From Candidatus Avelusimicrobium gallicola (GTDB lineage: Bacteria > Elusimicrobiota > Elusimicrobia > Elusimicrobiales > UBA9959): 35,568 nt of DNA. Below, one piece after another: positions 7,357 to 16,158 of this stretch. The notes under the pieces are model-generated. The model saw nothing but the letters and a program-made list of their open reading frames with translations, searched no databases and was not told where the DNA came from. The DNA lies in NCBI GenBank assembly GCA_020722185.1, contig DYLH01000014.1, forward strand, positions 1-35,568, in the 5' to 3' direction. A program made the position numbers and the translations under genes. Every line of letters begins with the position of its first letter. Within the stretch, counting starts at the first letter, position 1.

Positions 7357-8763
7357 TGAACCCGGCATTATAGCTGAATAATTTACTTTTATCTTGTATT
7401 TCTCGCATCCAAAGTTAAGGCCAAATGGCCAAAAGATCTCAAAAGCAAGGAATTGCATTTTAGCATTAATCAAAGAAATTTCTTTCTTTTTTTCGATTAA
7501 ATTATTGGCCTCATAAAATATATTTGAACAGCTCATAATGCTCTCAATATTTCCGTTTAGAGCGTCCTTTCTAAGCATTTCAAGATTTACTCTGAGATCC
7601 TCTATTTTTTTCTCCACCACAAAATATTGATTTTCTTTAAAGAAAAAACTCTTTATTTTGTAATCTAGCCAATCCAGCCAACCTGAAAATCTATGGCATT
7701 TTAATTTATTTAAGACATCTCCACTAAAAGAATATATACGAAACATATAAAGTAGAGAATCATATCTCTGGCTGATTTCCTTTAGAATTTGGGCTATTCT
7801 TTCAAAAGGAAAATCTGGATTTTGAAAAACAGCTGAACTCTTTTCTATTTCTATCGCAAGTTCAAGCATAATTTCTTTCAAAAAACCAGACTCAATTTTT
7901 TGAGCATAAATTTTAAGTTTAGAAGACATCAAAGAAGCAAACAAATAAAGCCCGGACCTTCTCAATGAATCAAGAGCGTAATACAATTCTTTTGATTCTT
8001 TCTGAGTGATTGTTTTTCTTCCTTTAAGCGATGAAGATATAGCAATGAATTCGGCATATCTTTTTTTAAATAGAACAAGAGCGGATGAATCAGATTCTTT
8101 TAAAATATACTTCTCGGCTTCTTTCATCAATAATTCATTTATCCTGGACAATTTATTCTCTTCCTCGATTAAAGCGGAAGTATTCAGTCTATTTGTGGCC
8201 AGATTACTTATAGTGGACTGTCTGTTTTCCATTTTTGAGCTTGACACATCGAGAATTGAATTGTCACCATAACTTACAAATCCTTCAAAAAGTCTGGCTG
8301 ACGATAGTCTGATCTCTTCATCTTTTAATCCTCCATCTCTGGCTATTTTTTCCAGATTATTTACAAGTTCAATAAAATGTTTTTTTAGTCCCACACTGGT
8401 AATCACATAACTTATTTTACCTTTATAAACCAATGGGTCTCCTTTTTGCGCTCCAACATAGAAATATGCGGCTTCCTTAGGATTCTTTTCAGCCCAAAAA
8501 ATAAGATATTCTCTTGCCTGTGAATATGTTGAAAATTTTTTAGTTGTTATCTTTGGAAGCAAATCCTTTTCAAGTATATAGTCAGCTACTTCACCCCTAA
8601 AAAAAAGCTCCTTGCGAATCCTATTCTCAGTTTCCTCTAAAATTTCATCTTTTTCCTCTTGAAAAGATGGATTCATCTGCGCAATAGAAATTTGAGAACC
8701 CAAAAAAAGAATTAAAACAGATATACATTTCACAAGGAAAGTCATATTAACATTCACAACCAT
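7342..8763 (-). CDS. Exported protein of unknown function, last gene of the pil run
   Basis: I do not recognise a family. The 473-aa product starts with a signal peptide (TFLVKCISVLILFLGSQISIAQ, likely cut near residue 29). It is followed by a mostly helical, Lys/Glu-rich chain with few Cys and no membrane segment I can see. A repeat-type helical fold such as TPR/Sel1 is possible but unproven. The start may be codon 1 (overlapping the phospholipase gene by 10 bases) or Met7 at 8745; both keep the signal peptide and neither has a strong Shine-Dalgarno. Its place after pilMNOPQ, two ligases and a Cls-like gene suggests an envelope role. Its stop lies inside the convergent gatB stop region. Confidence 0.7.
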   Translation of the reverse strand: MVVNVNMTFLVKCISVLILFLGSQISIAQMNPSFQEEKDEILEETENRIRKELFFRGEVADYILEKDLLPKITTKKFSTYSQAREYLIFWAEKNPKEAAYFYVGAQKGDPLVYKGKISYVITSVGLKKHFIELVNNLEKIARDGGLKDEEIRLSSARLFEGFVSYGDNSILDVSSSKMENRQSTISNLATNRLNTSALIEEENKLSRINELLMKEAEKYILKESDSSALVLFKKRYAEFIAISSSLKGRKTITQKESKELYYALDSLRRSGLYLFASLMSSKLKIYAQKIESGFLKEIMLELAIEIEKSSAVFQNPDFPFERIAQILKEISQRYDSLLYMFRIYSFSGDVLNKLKCHRFSGWLDWLDYKIKSFFFKENQYFVVEKKIEDLRVNLEMLRKDALNGNIESIMSCSNIFYEANNLIEKKKEISLINAKMQFLAFEIFWPFGLNFGCEKYKIKVNYSAIMPGSLKFL

Positions 8764-9896
8764 GACCTGAATAAATAAAGAAAATAACTGAGCGCTTTCA
8801 ACCCAAAAGCTCTTTGTTTACATTTTTCAATAGTTATGGGTTCGCAACTTTTCAAATCTCTTAAAAAAGCCTCTCTCATTTCTTTGCCTATTTTCTCGTC
8901 ATAAACATTGGCATTTAATTCAAGATTATAGTGCAGACTCCTGTGGTCTAAATTATGGCTACCGATAGAAACCCAAAATCCGTCTATTACAGCTGTTTTA
9001 GCGTGAAGTATTTTCCCTTTCCACTCATAGATCTGCACTCCGTTTTTTACAAGACCCGGGAAAAGAGCCCATGAAGCTATGCGAACATAGGGATGATCTG
9101 TCTTGCCAGGTGTTATTATTCTCACATCCACTCCACGACGAGCAGCCTGTATCAGTCGCCTATAGATTATTCTATCCGGCAAGAAATACGCATTTGTTAT
9201 GAATATTTCTTCCACCGCAGCATCTATAGCATATTTGTAATTTCTTCTTATTGAAAAATAATTTTTCAAACCAGAGCCTTTAAGAATGGACACTACAGAA
9301 TTAAAATCTGAGTTTTTTGGATTGCCTGGAAGTTGAGCTGTAATATTTTTAATTTTAGACCAGTTTTCCTCAAATACTTCAAATAGTCCAGAAACTGCGC
9401 TTCCTTCAATATACAATCCGCTATCCTTCCACTCCCTGCCGCCCATCGATAATGCGGCATAATCAAGGCTTATATTGAACCCTCCAAGACAAGCAGAAAA
9501 GCAATCCGCCGCCACTATTTTTCTGTGGTCTCTTCTAAAAAATTTTTTGAAATTATAGAATTTACTGCTTGGATTATATTCTGCTATTTCTACTCCATTT
9601 TTTATAAGATCAGTGAAAAATTCCTTATCAGAAAACCATGATCCTATTGAGTCATATATGACACGAATCCGAACACCCATACTCGCCTTTTTCTTTAAAA
9701 GCTCAGCCAATTTTTTCCCTATGGCGTCGTCGGCAAACTCATAGATCTCAATTATCAATGATTCCTTTGCGCTGTCCACAACATCAAAAAGTTTTTCAAA
9801 AAATTTTTTAGACTCCAAAAGGAGCTCTACTCTGTTTTGTCTGTAAACAGAATTTGTGTCAAGACAATATTTTTTCAGCCTATAATCCTCAGTCAT
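8754..9896 (-). CDS. Phospholipase D family protein, cardiolipin-synthase-like
   Basis: Two HKD motifs are intact: HRKIVAAD (His124, Lys126, Asp131) followed by the GGFN turn, and HAKTAVID (His298, Lys300, Asp305) followed by GSHNLDHRS. The two-domain layout and 380-aa length match the ClsB/YbhO type of cardiolipin synthase, which lacks the N-terminal membrane helices of ClsA. The likely reaction is phosphatidyl transfer between phospholipids to make cardiolipin; other PLD-type phosphotransfer is possible. The ATG overlaps the stop of the upstream ligase gene as ATGA, so translation is probably coupled. Confidence 0.87.
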   Translation of the reverse strand: MTEDYRLKKYCLDTNSVYRQNRVELLLESKKFFEKLFDVVDSAKESLIIEIYEFADDAIGKKLAELLKKKASMGVRIRVIYDSIGSWFSDKEFFTDLIKNGVEIAEYNPSSKFYNFKKFFRRDHRKIVAADCFSACLGGFNISLDYAALSMGGREWKDSGLYIEGSAVSGLFEVFEENWSKIKNITAQLPGNPKNSDFNSVVSILKGSGLKNYFSIRRNYKYAIDAAVEEIFITNAYFLPDRIIYRRLIQAARRGVDVRIITPGKTDHPYVRIASWALFPGLVKNGVQIYEWKGKILHAKTAVIDGFWVSIGSHNLDHRSLHYNLELNANVYDEKIGKEMREAFLRDLKSCEPITIEKCKQRAFGLKALSYFLYLFRSWL

Positions 9897-11335
9897 TTTT
9901 TTGAAACCAAAACATCTTTTTCTTTAATTTCTTCAAGCAAAACTCTTGCCTCATCAAAGCCCGGTTCTATCTTCGCCGCTTTCAATGCCTCTTCTCTGGC
10001 TTTCTCTTTTTCTCCCGCGAGAAAAAGATACCTTGAATATATAACAGGGAAATAAGGCGAATAAGGGAATTTTTTTTCAAATATCTCCGCTCCAGCAGAC
10101 ACCCTGAAAGGATTTTTTTTAGAATCTTCAATAATTTTAGCAGCCTCCTGTCTGGTATGCATTATATTCTCATTTTTATAAGTAATTCCAAACCAAGAGA
10201 CAATGAAAAAAAAGAAAAAAGAAAAATATTTATATATGTCAGAAACGGGAGCAGTATTTTGCTTTTTTTCAGAGAGTCCAATTAAAGCAAAAAATAAAAT
10301 CCACAAGAATGGCAGATAAAATATGACATCAAAAACAGCCTGAGCAAAAAGACTTAAGGCAAGAATCGAATAAATATTTTTTCCATCAAAATGTTTCAAT
10401 ACTGATCTATATAAAGCAAATAAAAAAACAAAAAGAGCCACAAACCCTGCGCCAGAAAGCAGCTGCAAAATTTCGCTGTGAGCATGCTCAGTGTAGTGCT
10501 CATAATAAAAAGATCCATCGAAATAAGGAAACTTAAAAATTTCAAATACAGATCCAAATGTCCCCATCCCGGACCCAAATATAGGAAAAGCCATAGCTGA
10601 TTTTAAGGCAGAAAACCATATCAAAGGACGAGCATAGCTTTTTACCTCATTAAATTTAAGCAAGTCATTTTTTAAAGCCATAAAAGCCATAATTCCAAGC
10701 AAAAATGAAATATATCTAATAGCATATCTTTTGCCTTTCAAATGCCATGAGCTGATAAATGTGCCCAAGAGAATGGAAAGGACAGCGCCTCTAGATTGAA
10801 GATATATAACACTTACAAAAAAGAAAATATAGCCTGCAGTCTCTCTGAATTTGTCAATAATTGAACTTGCTTCAAGGCTTCTATAATAAAAATAAATGCA
10901 ACATAAAGCCATTATGGCAGCCGTATAATTTTTATTTGCTCCTACAATTTTCCAACCTAAAAATTCCGGGTAAAATTTTGCCTGTATAATTATCAAAATC
11001 CCAAGAATAAATCCCAAAAAAGCAAGCGACACGGCAAAATGGTGTTTTAGGTTCTCAGAGCGTTTAAGGAAGTAAAGATAAACAAGATAAAAGATAAAAA
11101 ACTTAAAAGAATTAAAGAATGAAATAGATGGGTAAAGAGAAAAAAATGAGCAAATGGATAGCCAGAGAACAAAAGCAAGCCATGGGCCTAAGTCAAATTC
11201 AATTTTCTCGTATAGAAAATACAAAGAAAACAAAATGGCAAAAGAGAAAAAAAACACCTGATTGGCCAGACCAGAAAAAAGGGCAAGAAAAGGCAAAAGA
11301 AGCGCCGCATCCAAATTGTATTTTTTCAGTTCCAT
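9893..11335 (-). CDS. O-antigen ligase/polymerase-like membrane protein (Wzy_C family), copy 2
   Basis: 480 aa with about ten hydrophobic segments and a C-terminal soluble tail of roughly 90 residues with TPR-like helices (KAREEALKAAKIEPGFDEA). Family features are SRGAVLSILLG after the mid membrane helices, then RPLIWFSALKSAM, FGSGMGTFGSVF and HAHSEILQLLSGAG in the large periplasmic loop. Members include WaaL O-antigen ligases, Wzy polymerases and the PglL/TfpO O-oligosaccharyltransferases that glycosylate pilin. Sequence alone does not separate these. Its position in the pil run makes pilin or envelope glycosylation a fair hypothesis. The ATG lies 10 bases inside the preceding paralogue. Confidence 0.85.
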   Translation of the reverse strand: MELKKYNLDAALLLPFLALFSGLANQVFFFSFAILFSLYFLYEKIEFDLGPWLAFVLWLSICSFFSLYPSISFFNSFKFFIFYLVYLYFLKRSENLKHHFAVSLAFLGFILGILIIIQAKFYPEFLGWKIVGANKNYTAAIMALCCIYFYYRSLEASSIIDKFRETAGYIFFFVSVIYLQSRGAVLSILLGTFISSWHLKGKRYAIRYISFLLGIMAFMALKNDLLKFNEVKSYARPLIWFSALKSAMAFPIFGSGMGTFGSVFEIFKFPYFDGSFYYEHYTEHAHSEILQLLSGAGFVALFVFLFALYRSVLKHFDGKNIYSILALSLFAQAVFDVIFYLPFLWILFFALIGLSEKKQNTAPVSDIYKYFSFFFFFIVSWFGITYKNENIMHTRQEAAKIIEDSKKNPFRVSAGAEIFEKKFPYSPYFPVIYSRYLFLAGEKEKAREEALKAAKIEPGFDEARVLLEEIKEKDVLVSKK

Positions 11336-12747
11336 TTCAAAAACTTTTTCTCTCTTTCTCTCAACTCCTCAAGCGCAGAATTTTCCCCCAAAAAGTAATA
11401 TATTTTTTCAAGCGCTATATAGTCGCTTATATTGTAGGGATTTACAAACAATTTTTTTTCAAAAGTTCTGGCACTTTCATATAGTATTTTTTTATCTTTC
11501 TTTTCTTTAGCCACAGCAAGCAGATTCTTTGCCTTAAAAGAAAGCAAATCATAATCTAATGGTTTTTTTTCAAGCATGAGTGAAATATTTTGAGAAAAAT
11601 TTTTATCTTTGACATATCCCAATATAAAATTTTCCTTTTTTACATTTTCCAAACCCCATTGTAAAAATACAATCAAAAAAGAAAAAGAGGCCACCCCGAA
11701 AAATTTTAAAAAACTAGCATTTACTTTAAATTCCTCATTTTTTAGAGAAAGGCCAAGTGAAAAACAAAATAGCCAAAATCCGTAAGGAGTTGAAAGCCCA
11801 AAATCAAAAAGGCCATGAGCCATAGCGGCAAACAAAGCATAGCGCAAAAAACCACTAGTTTTCTTTATGGCAATATATAGAAAGGCAAACCATAAAAAAG
11901 CAGAGAATATTCCATTTTCTAGAATAAATTCTAGATAGTAGTTATGCGCATAAATACTACCCAAGGATATTGGGCCTTTAAAAGCGCTTCCCGCAAAAGC
12001 AAAAGCTCCAGATCCCCAACCTAAAAAAGGTCTCTCAAAAATCATAAGCAAAGCAGCTCTCCACCAGTGTAATCTATCTTTAATCGAAGAAAGATCCATT
12101 GAAATAAAAGCGGCTACAAGCAAAACAATAGCAATCAATGAAAGAATAGGATTTTTTTTAAATTCCCTCTGAGCCTTCATATCAACAGAGTAAAGCAAAG
12201 AAGCAAAAAATATGGCGAGTATAGCTCCCGCAGATTTGGATACGAAAATCAGTATTAAAAATGAAAGAGCCAGATAATAATTCCCCCACTCCAGGCAAAG
12301 TCCTGCCGCAAGAATTGAATAAAAAGCCATCGTATTTGAATTTTTCAAAGTGGCATAGGGCTCTCCGTGGGAGAAAAGTTGGTAAAATCCAGATAGAAGC
12401 GAAATGAACAATACAAAGTAAATAATGCTCTTTCTTTTTTTCACCTCATCTTTCATTGAAGACACAGACCATATAAGCGAGAAACCACAAAATAAATTTA
12501 TCAACTCCCCCGTTAAAATATTTCTAATTGGAGAAAAGGCCCAGGCAAGAGCAGAAAGTAAAGCCGCCCCGGCAATCATACGCCCTTCAAATGGAATTTT
12601 AACAAAGCCTTTTTTTATTGCATTAGATAAAAAAATGAAAGAAAAAAGTCCCAATATGAGACCCTGAAAAAAAACTTGTATTTTAAAATTCCAGACATTG
12701 CCAAAAATGGCAGCTGAAAGAACTGAAATTAGTACAACAGCAGTCAT
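11326..12747 (-). CDS. O-antigen ligase/polymerase-like membrane protein (Wzy_C family), copy 1
   Basis: 473 aa, polytopic, with the same architecture as the next gene: membrane helices, a periplasmic loop, further helices and a soluble C-terminal tail of about 100 residues with helical-repeat character. The loop has WWRAALLMIFERPFLGWGSG and YAHNYYLEFILENG, the Wzy_C-type pattern; SKSAGAILA matches SRGAVLS of copy 2. The two proteins are clearly diverged, so this is an old duplication or a two-gene system, not a recent repeat. The track begins at a TTG; the ATG at 12747 shares its A with the pilQ stop (TGATG), the tightest coupling possible. The target glycan or protein is unknown. Confidence 0.85.
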   Translation of the reverse strand: MTAVVLISVLSAAIFGNVWNFKIQVFFQGLILGLFSFIFLSNAIKKGFVKIPFEGRMIAGAALLSALAWAFSPIRNILTGELINLFCGFSLIWSVSSMKDEVKKRKSIIYFVLFISLLSGFYQLFSHGEPYATLKNSNTMAFYSILAAGLCLEWGNYYLALSFLILIFVSKSAGAILAIFFASLLYSVDMKAQREFKKNPILSLIAIVLLVAAFISMDLSSIKDRLHWWRAALLMIFERPFLGWGSGAFAFAGSAFKGPISLGSIYAHNYYLEFILENGIFSAFLWFAFLYIAIKKTSGFLRYALFAAMAHGLFDFGLSTPYGFWLFCFSLGLSLKNEEFKVNASFLKFFGVASFSFLIVFLQWGLENVKKENFILGYVKDKNFSQNISLMLEKKPLDYDLLSFKAKNLLAVAKEKKDKKILYESARTFEKKLFVNPYNISDYIALEKIYYFLGENSALEELREREKKFLKWN

Positions 12748-14576
12748 CAAGATTCTATTATTTTAGGAGTGACGAATATTAAAAGCTCCATTCTGCTGCG
12801 AGTGACACTCTTTTTCCTGAACAGATATCCTATTATTGGTATATCTCCAAGAAGAGGGACTTTAAAGACATAGTCGCTTTGAGTGTCATGTATAAGACCG
12901 CCTATGACAATGGTTTCTCCATCTTGAACTATAACATTCGTATCTGCGCTTCTTATATCTACACCAGGGGCGCCAGCAACAGGAGTTATTGTTGGAGATG
13001 GCTGACTCACTGATGGATTTACCTTAAGAGCTACTTTACCATCGCTTGTTATAGTAGGCGTCACTTTAAGTACTATTCCAGTTGTCAAGTAGACTACTTT
13101 TGTGGTAAGAACGGGAGGAGTTGAGCCTGTAGTCTCAGTGGTTGTATAGGGAATCTGTGTGGTTATATTGATATTGGCCTCTTTATTGTTTAAGGTAGCT
13201 ACTTTAGGATCTGAAAGGACCTTTGCCTTGCCTTTTTTGGCAGCGGCTGAGATAACAGAGTCAAACATAAAATTAGAAGTCACTCTCCCAAGTCTAAAAG
13301 CGCCATAAATTACATTAGCTGGCAGTGCTACACCAGTTCCTCCCGCGGATCCAGACAAATTTCCAAGAGTTCCGTTTATCGCAGTAGGGTCATATCCGGG
13401 AACTATACTTTTTTGATTGCCGTATTCTGAGGTTGGCCCTATGGCGCTGTTTATATCATTGGCGCCGATATAATTTCCTTTGGAATTTCCAGAAGCAGAC
13501 CACTGTATGCCCAGATTGAAGTCGCTGTCAAGCGCAACTTCAACAAGTTTTGCTTCAATAAGAACCTGTTTTGGCATTCTGTCAAGAGTTTTAATAATCC
13601 TATATGAGGCATCCAAACCTATAGGAGTATCTGTTATTATCAAGGCATTATTCGCCTCATCGGCATTGCATCTAGTTGTTGTCCTTCCTTCAGCTGAAGC
13701 TACAGCCTCTATTTGCGTTTTGATATCTGAAGCTCTTGTGTAATTTAGGAAAAAAACTCTGGTTTGAAGTATTGAATTTTTCTGCTCGTTTGAGAAAGTT
13801 CTTGGAGTAGCTATTCTAAGTATATTATCCCCTACCTGTTGCGCCGCTAATCCCTTTACATTCAGTATTGTTTTGAATGCTTCATCAAAGGGAACATCTT
13901 TAAGAGAAATCGTTATTGTTCCACTGACATCATCTGAGTAAATGATGTTTATTTTCGCTCTGGACGACATCATATTCAATACTTCCCTTATATCTGCTTC
14001 AGTGTAATCAATTGAAATATTGCTCCTAGGAAGAGAATCCATTATATTTCTGTAACCCTTTTGAGAAGAAACAGAAGAGGAAACTGGTTTATACTTAGGC
14101 AATTCATCTTTTAGCGCCTGATATCCCGACGGAGTCACAGCGTTTGGCGCTATTATGGGCAAATCCCCAGAAGGGGAATCTTTGACTGAGGAAACATCTC
14201 TTTTTCCAATAAAACTTATAGAAATTTCACTTGCCTTTTGGACTATGTCATAAATCGTTTTCTGAGTAAGCTCCACAACTACTCTAGCTACATCTGGATT
14301 TTTAGAGAGCTGACCGGTTCTAACCCTTTTTATGAAAGTCCCACTGCCAGGCAGATCCTGTATAGTTTTTACTCTGGCATTGTTTAAATCAAGAACAATC
14401 CTGTTTGGATTAGACAACTCCAAAACTTTATAAGAAGCCTTTCCATCAAGCTTCACATAAACAGAATCCGGTGAAACCCTTACCCCTTCAAGCGCAAGAG
14501 TTTCCCCTGCCGCAAGCATAAGTGGCTGAGGGACAAAAACAAAAAAAGAAAGCGCGCAGGCTATTATTTTTCTCAT
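12747..14576 (-). CDS. pilQ: Type IV pilus secretin PilQ
   Basis: Outer-membrane secretin ring through which the pilus leaves the cell. Order of parts: signal peptide (RKIIACALSFFVFVPQPLMLAAG), one AMIN domain (residues about 25-120, peptidoglycan binding in relatives), a linker, an STN/N0 domain (IDYTEADIREVLNMMSSRA), a secretin N1 domain (VFFLNYTRASDIKTQIEAV), and the C-terminal secretin domain with VLSDPKVATLNNKEA and VPLLGDIPIIGYLFRKK. Length is 609 aa. The track start overlaps pilP, but AAGGAG precedes the ATG at 14576, which I prefer. Only one AMIN domain is visible. It directly follows pilP, as in the standard operon. Confidence 0.95.
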   Translation of the reverse strand: MRKIIACALSFFVFVPQPLMLAAGETLALEGVRVSPDSVYVKLDGKASYKVLELSNPNRIVLDLNNARVKTIQDLPGSGTFIKRVRTGQLSKNPDVARVVVELTQKTIYDIVQKASEISISFIGKRDVSSVKDSPSGDLPIIAPNAVTPSGYQALKDELPKYKPVSSSVSSQKGYRNIMDSLPRSNISIDYTEADIREVLNMMSSRAKINIIYSDDVSGTITISLKDVPFDEAFKTILNVKGLAAQQVGDNILRIATPRTFSNEQKNSILQTRVFFLNYTRASDIKTQIEAVASAEGRTTTRCNADEANNALIITDTPIGLDASYRIIKTLDRMPKQVLIEAKLVEVALDSDFNLGIQWSASGNSKGNYIGANDINSAIGPTSEYGNQKSIVPGYDPTAINGTLGNLSGSAGGTGVALPANVIYGAFRLGRVTSNFMFDSVISAAAKKGKAKVLSDPKVATLNNKEANINITTQIPYTTTETTGSTPPVLTTKVVYLTTGIVLKVTPTITSDGKVALKVNPSVSQPSPTITPVAGAPGVDIRSADTNVIVQDGETIVIGGLIHDTQSDYVFKVPLLGDIPIIGYLFRKKSVTRSRMELLIFVTPKIIES

Positions 14577-14587
14577 AATATTCTCCT

Positions 14588-15058
14588 TCATTTTTCCATA
14601 AAAATCTTTTGAGATTTAGCGTTTGGATCAATGATCGTTATCTCTTTTAGTTTTATAAAGCATTTCCAGCCTTGAATAGGCTTTCTCTTTGTATTGTAAA
14701 GTTTGCCGCCATTACAGACAAACACTTCTCCGCTTTTGTTTTTAAGCAATGCTTCTTTGTTTCCATAAAATTCCATTATTCCCAAAACTGAAAAATCCAT
14801 GTATGTGGTTGTGGAAATACTTACTTGAGCAGATTCCAATTTTTCATCATAATTTGTCAGAGAGTCAGTCCTTGATATATAAACATATGATTTTATAAAT
14901 GGATCCCTATTTTTTTTAGGCGCATATATATCGCCAATATCTTTTGAAGAAGTGGATATCGAGACATTGGGCACAATATCGGCAGAAAAAGAAATAGATG
15001 CTAAGGACAGGATAAAAAACAAAAAAATAAAATGAAGGGTATTGTTTTTTTTATTCAT
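14588..15058 (-). CDS. pilP: Type IV pilus assembly protein PilP
   Basis: Inner-membrane-anchored periplasmic protein that links the PilNO complex to the PilQ secretin. It has an N-terminal hydrophobic segment (NTLHFIFLFFILSLASISFSA), a flexible stretch, the YAPKKNRDPF motif typical of PilP/GspC-type linkers, and a small beta domain (FSVLGIMEFYGNKEALLKNKSGEVF). No lipobox Cys is seen, whereas many PilP proteins are lipoproteins. The start may be the ATG at 15070 (overlapping pilO) or at 15058, just behind the pilO stop with GGTGGA upstream; I chose the latter. About 156 aa. Confidence 0.88.
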   Translation of the reverse strand: MNKKNNTLHFIFLFFILSLASISFSADIVPNVSISTSSKDIGDIYAPKKNRDPFIKSYVYISRTDSLTNYDEKLESAQVSISTTTYMDFSVLGIMEFYGNKEALLKNKSGEVFVCNGGKLYNTKRKPIQGWKCFIKLKEITIIDPNAKSQKIFMEK

Positions 15059-15059
15059 C

Positions 15060-15605
15060 TCATCCACCATATTGATATGCCGAAAGAGTAAATGTTACAC
15101 TGCATGAATCGCCAGACGCATCAAGCTGCGAAATGACAAGATCTTCAACATTTAATATTCTTTCCTCAAGTCCTACAGAAGCAAAAAAACGACCGATATC
15201 GTGGTACTTACCCTTTACAGACATTGAGTAATTGACCTTAGTAAAATATTGATCTCTAGATGTAGACGCAGGATTGAAACTCATTATCTTAACATGATTT
15301 TTATCGCTGAGCTTTTTAATAGTCTTTATCAGATCTGGAAGCTTTTTATCATGAGGCAATTTTTTTTCAGCTTCTGATTTTTGAATTTTCAGCTCTTCCA
15401 GTTTTTTCTGAAGATTATTGAACTGGGCCTTTATCTGTTTTGCGTTGGATATATCTTGCTCCAGCTTTTCCAATTTAATGGTATTTTCACTTATTTTTTT
15501 TGAATATGGCATCCAGAAATAAGAGACATAAGCATAAATAAAAAGCCCGCCAAAAAGAACTCCAGCTATTATTTTTCCCAAAGTATCTTTATCCAGTTCC
15601 TTCAT
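15060..15605 (-). CDS. pilO: Type IV pilus assembly protein PilO
   Basis: Inner-membrane protein of the alignment complex. 181 aa: a short cytoplasmic start, one membrane helix (IIAGVLFGGLFIYAYVSYFW), a Lys/Glu-rich coiled coil (about 38-85) and a ferredoxin-like periplasmic domain (HVKIMSFNPAS...YSMSVKGKYHDIGRFFASV), the usual PilO plan. It dimerises with PilN in known systems. It starts one base after pilN and ends next to or inside the pilP start. Confidence 0.9.
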   Translation of the reverse strand: MKELDKDTLGKIIAGVLFGGLFIYAYVSYFWMPYSKKISENTIKLEKLEQDISNAKQIKAQFNNLQKKLEELKIQKSEAEKKLPHDKKLPDLIKTIKKLSDKNHVKIMSFNPASTSRDQYFTKVNYSMSVKGKYHDIGRFFASVGLEERILNVEDLVISQLDASGDSCSVTFTLSAYQYGG

Positions 15606-15606
15606 A

Positions 15607-16158
15607 TCATTTATAAATATAAGAAAATCCTATAGGCAGAGAGTATATATTTGTCTCCTCGCCTTCAGATACACTTATATTTCCCACATTTATATTCTGC
15701 ATTCTCTCATTTTTTTCAAGAAAAGAAATCCACCATGCTATATCATATAGAGAGTTTGAAAAAAGGTTTGTATTAACTTGAAGGCTCTCACCTGAGCCCT
15801 TAGTTTCTATTCCTGTAAACCACATAGTATCTGGCAAATTGTTGTTCACATCCTGCATAAAAGCAACATAGATATATCTTCCTTTGGTTATTTTGTCTAT
15901 GGCAGATATATAATTGTTTATCTCGTTTATTTGACTTTTTATCTCTTCCGCTTTTTTCACATCCTCTTTCAGACTATTGTATTCAAGCATCTTGCTTGAG
16001 AGTTCTATTTCTATAGCCATAGCCTTTGTAAAAAGCCAAACAGAAAGGGAGAGAACAATTATAAATGCCGCAATGCCTGCAAGAATAATCTTAGCTATGA
16101 GAATTGACCTCTCCAACTTATCAAGATATTCTTTTGGTGTGAGGTTTATTTTTATCAT
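15607..16158 (-). CDS. pilN: Type IV pilus assembly protein PilN
   Basis: 183 aa with the signature N-terminus MIKINLTPKEY, the short cytoplasmic peptide that in PilN docks into a groove of PilM. One membrane helix (IILAGIAAFIIVLSLSVWLF), a coiled coil and a small periplasmic domain (NNLPDTMWFTGIETKGSGESLQ) follow. The track start is 12 codons too early: the true ATG overlaps the pilM stop as ATGA at 16155-16158 and gives the conserved docking peptide. Confidence 0.93.
   Translation of the reverse strand: MIKINLTPKEYLDKLERSILIAKIILAGIAAFIIVLSLSVWLFTKAMAIEIELSSKMLEYNSLKEDVKKAEEIKSQINEINNYISAIDKITKGRYIYVAFMQDVNNNLPDTMWFTGIETKGSGESLQVNTNLFSNSLYDIAWWISFLEKNERMQNINVGNISVSEGEETNIYSLPIGFSYIYK

Noticed and set aside
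11326-11335. Frameshift splitting one large ligase into two genes
   Set aside because: Each protein has a complete N-terminal membrane region, Wzy_C loop and C-terminal tail. They are two full paralogues with a short overlap.
11128-11510. 118-aa and 82-aa plus-strand ORFs
   Set aside because: Antisense to the two ligase-like membrane proteins. Their Lys/Phe-rich composition is what the complement of hydrophobic codons gives.
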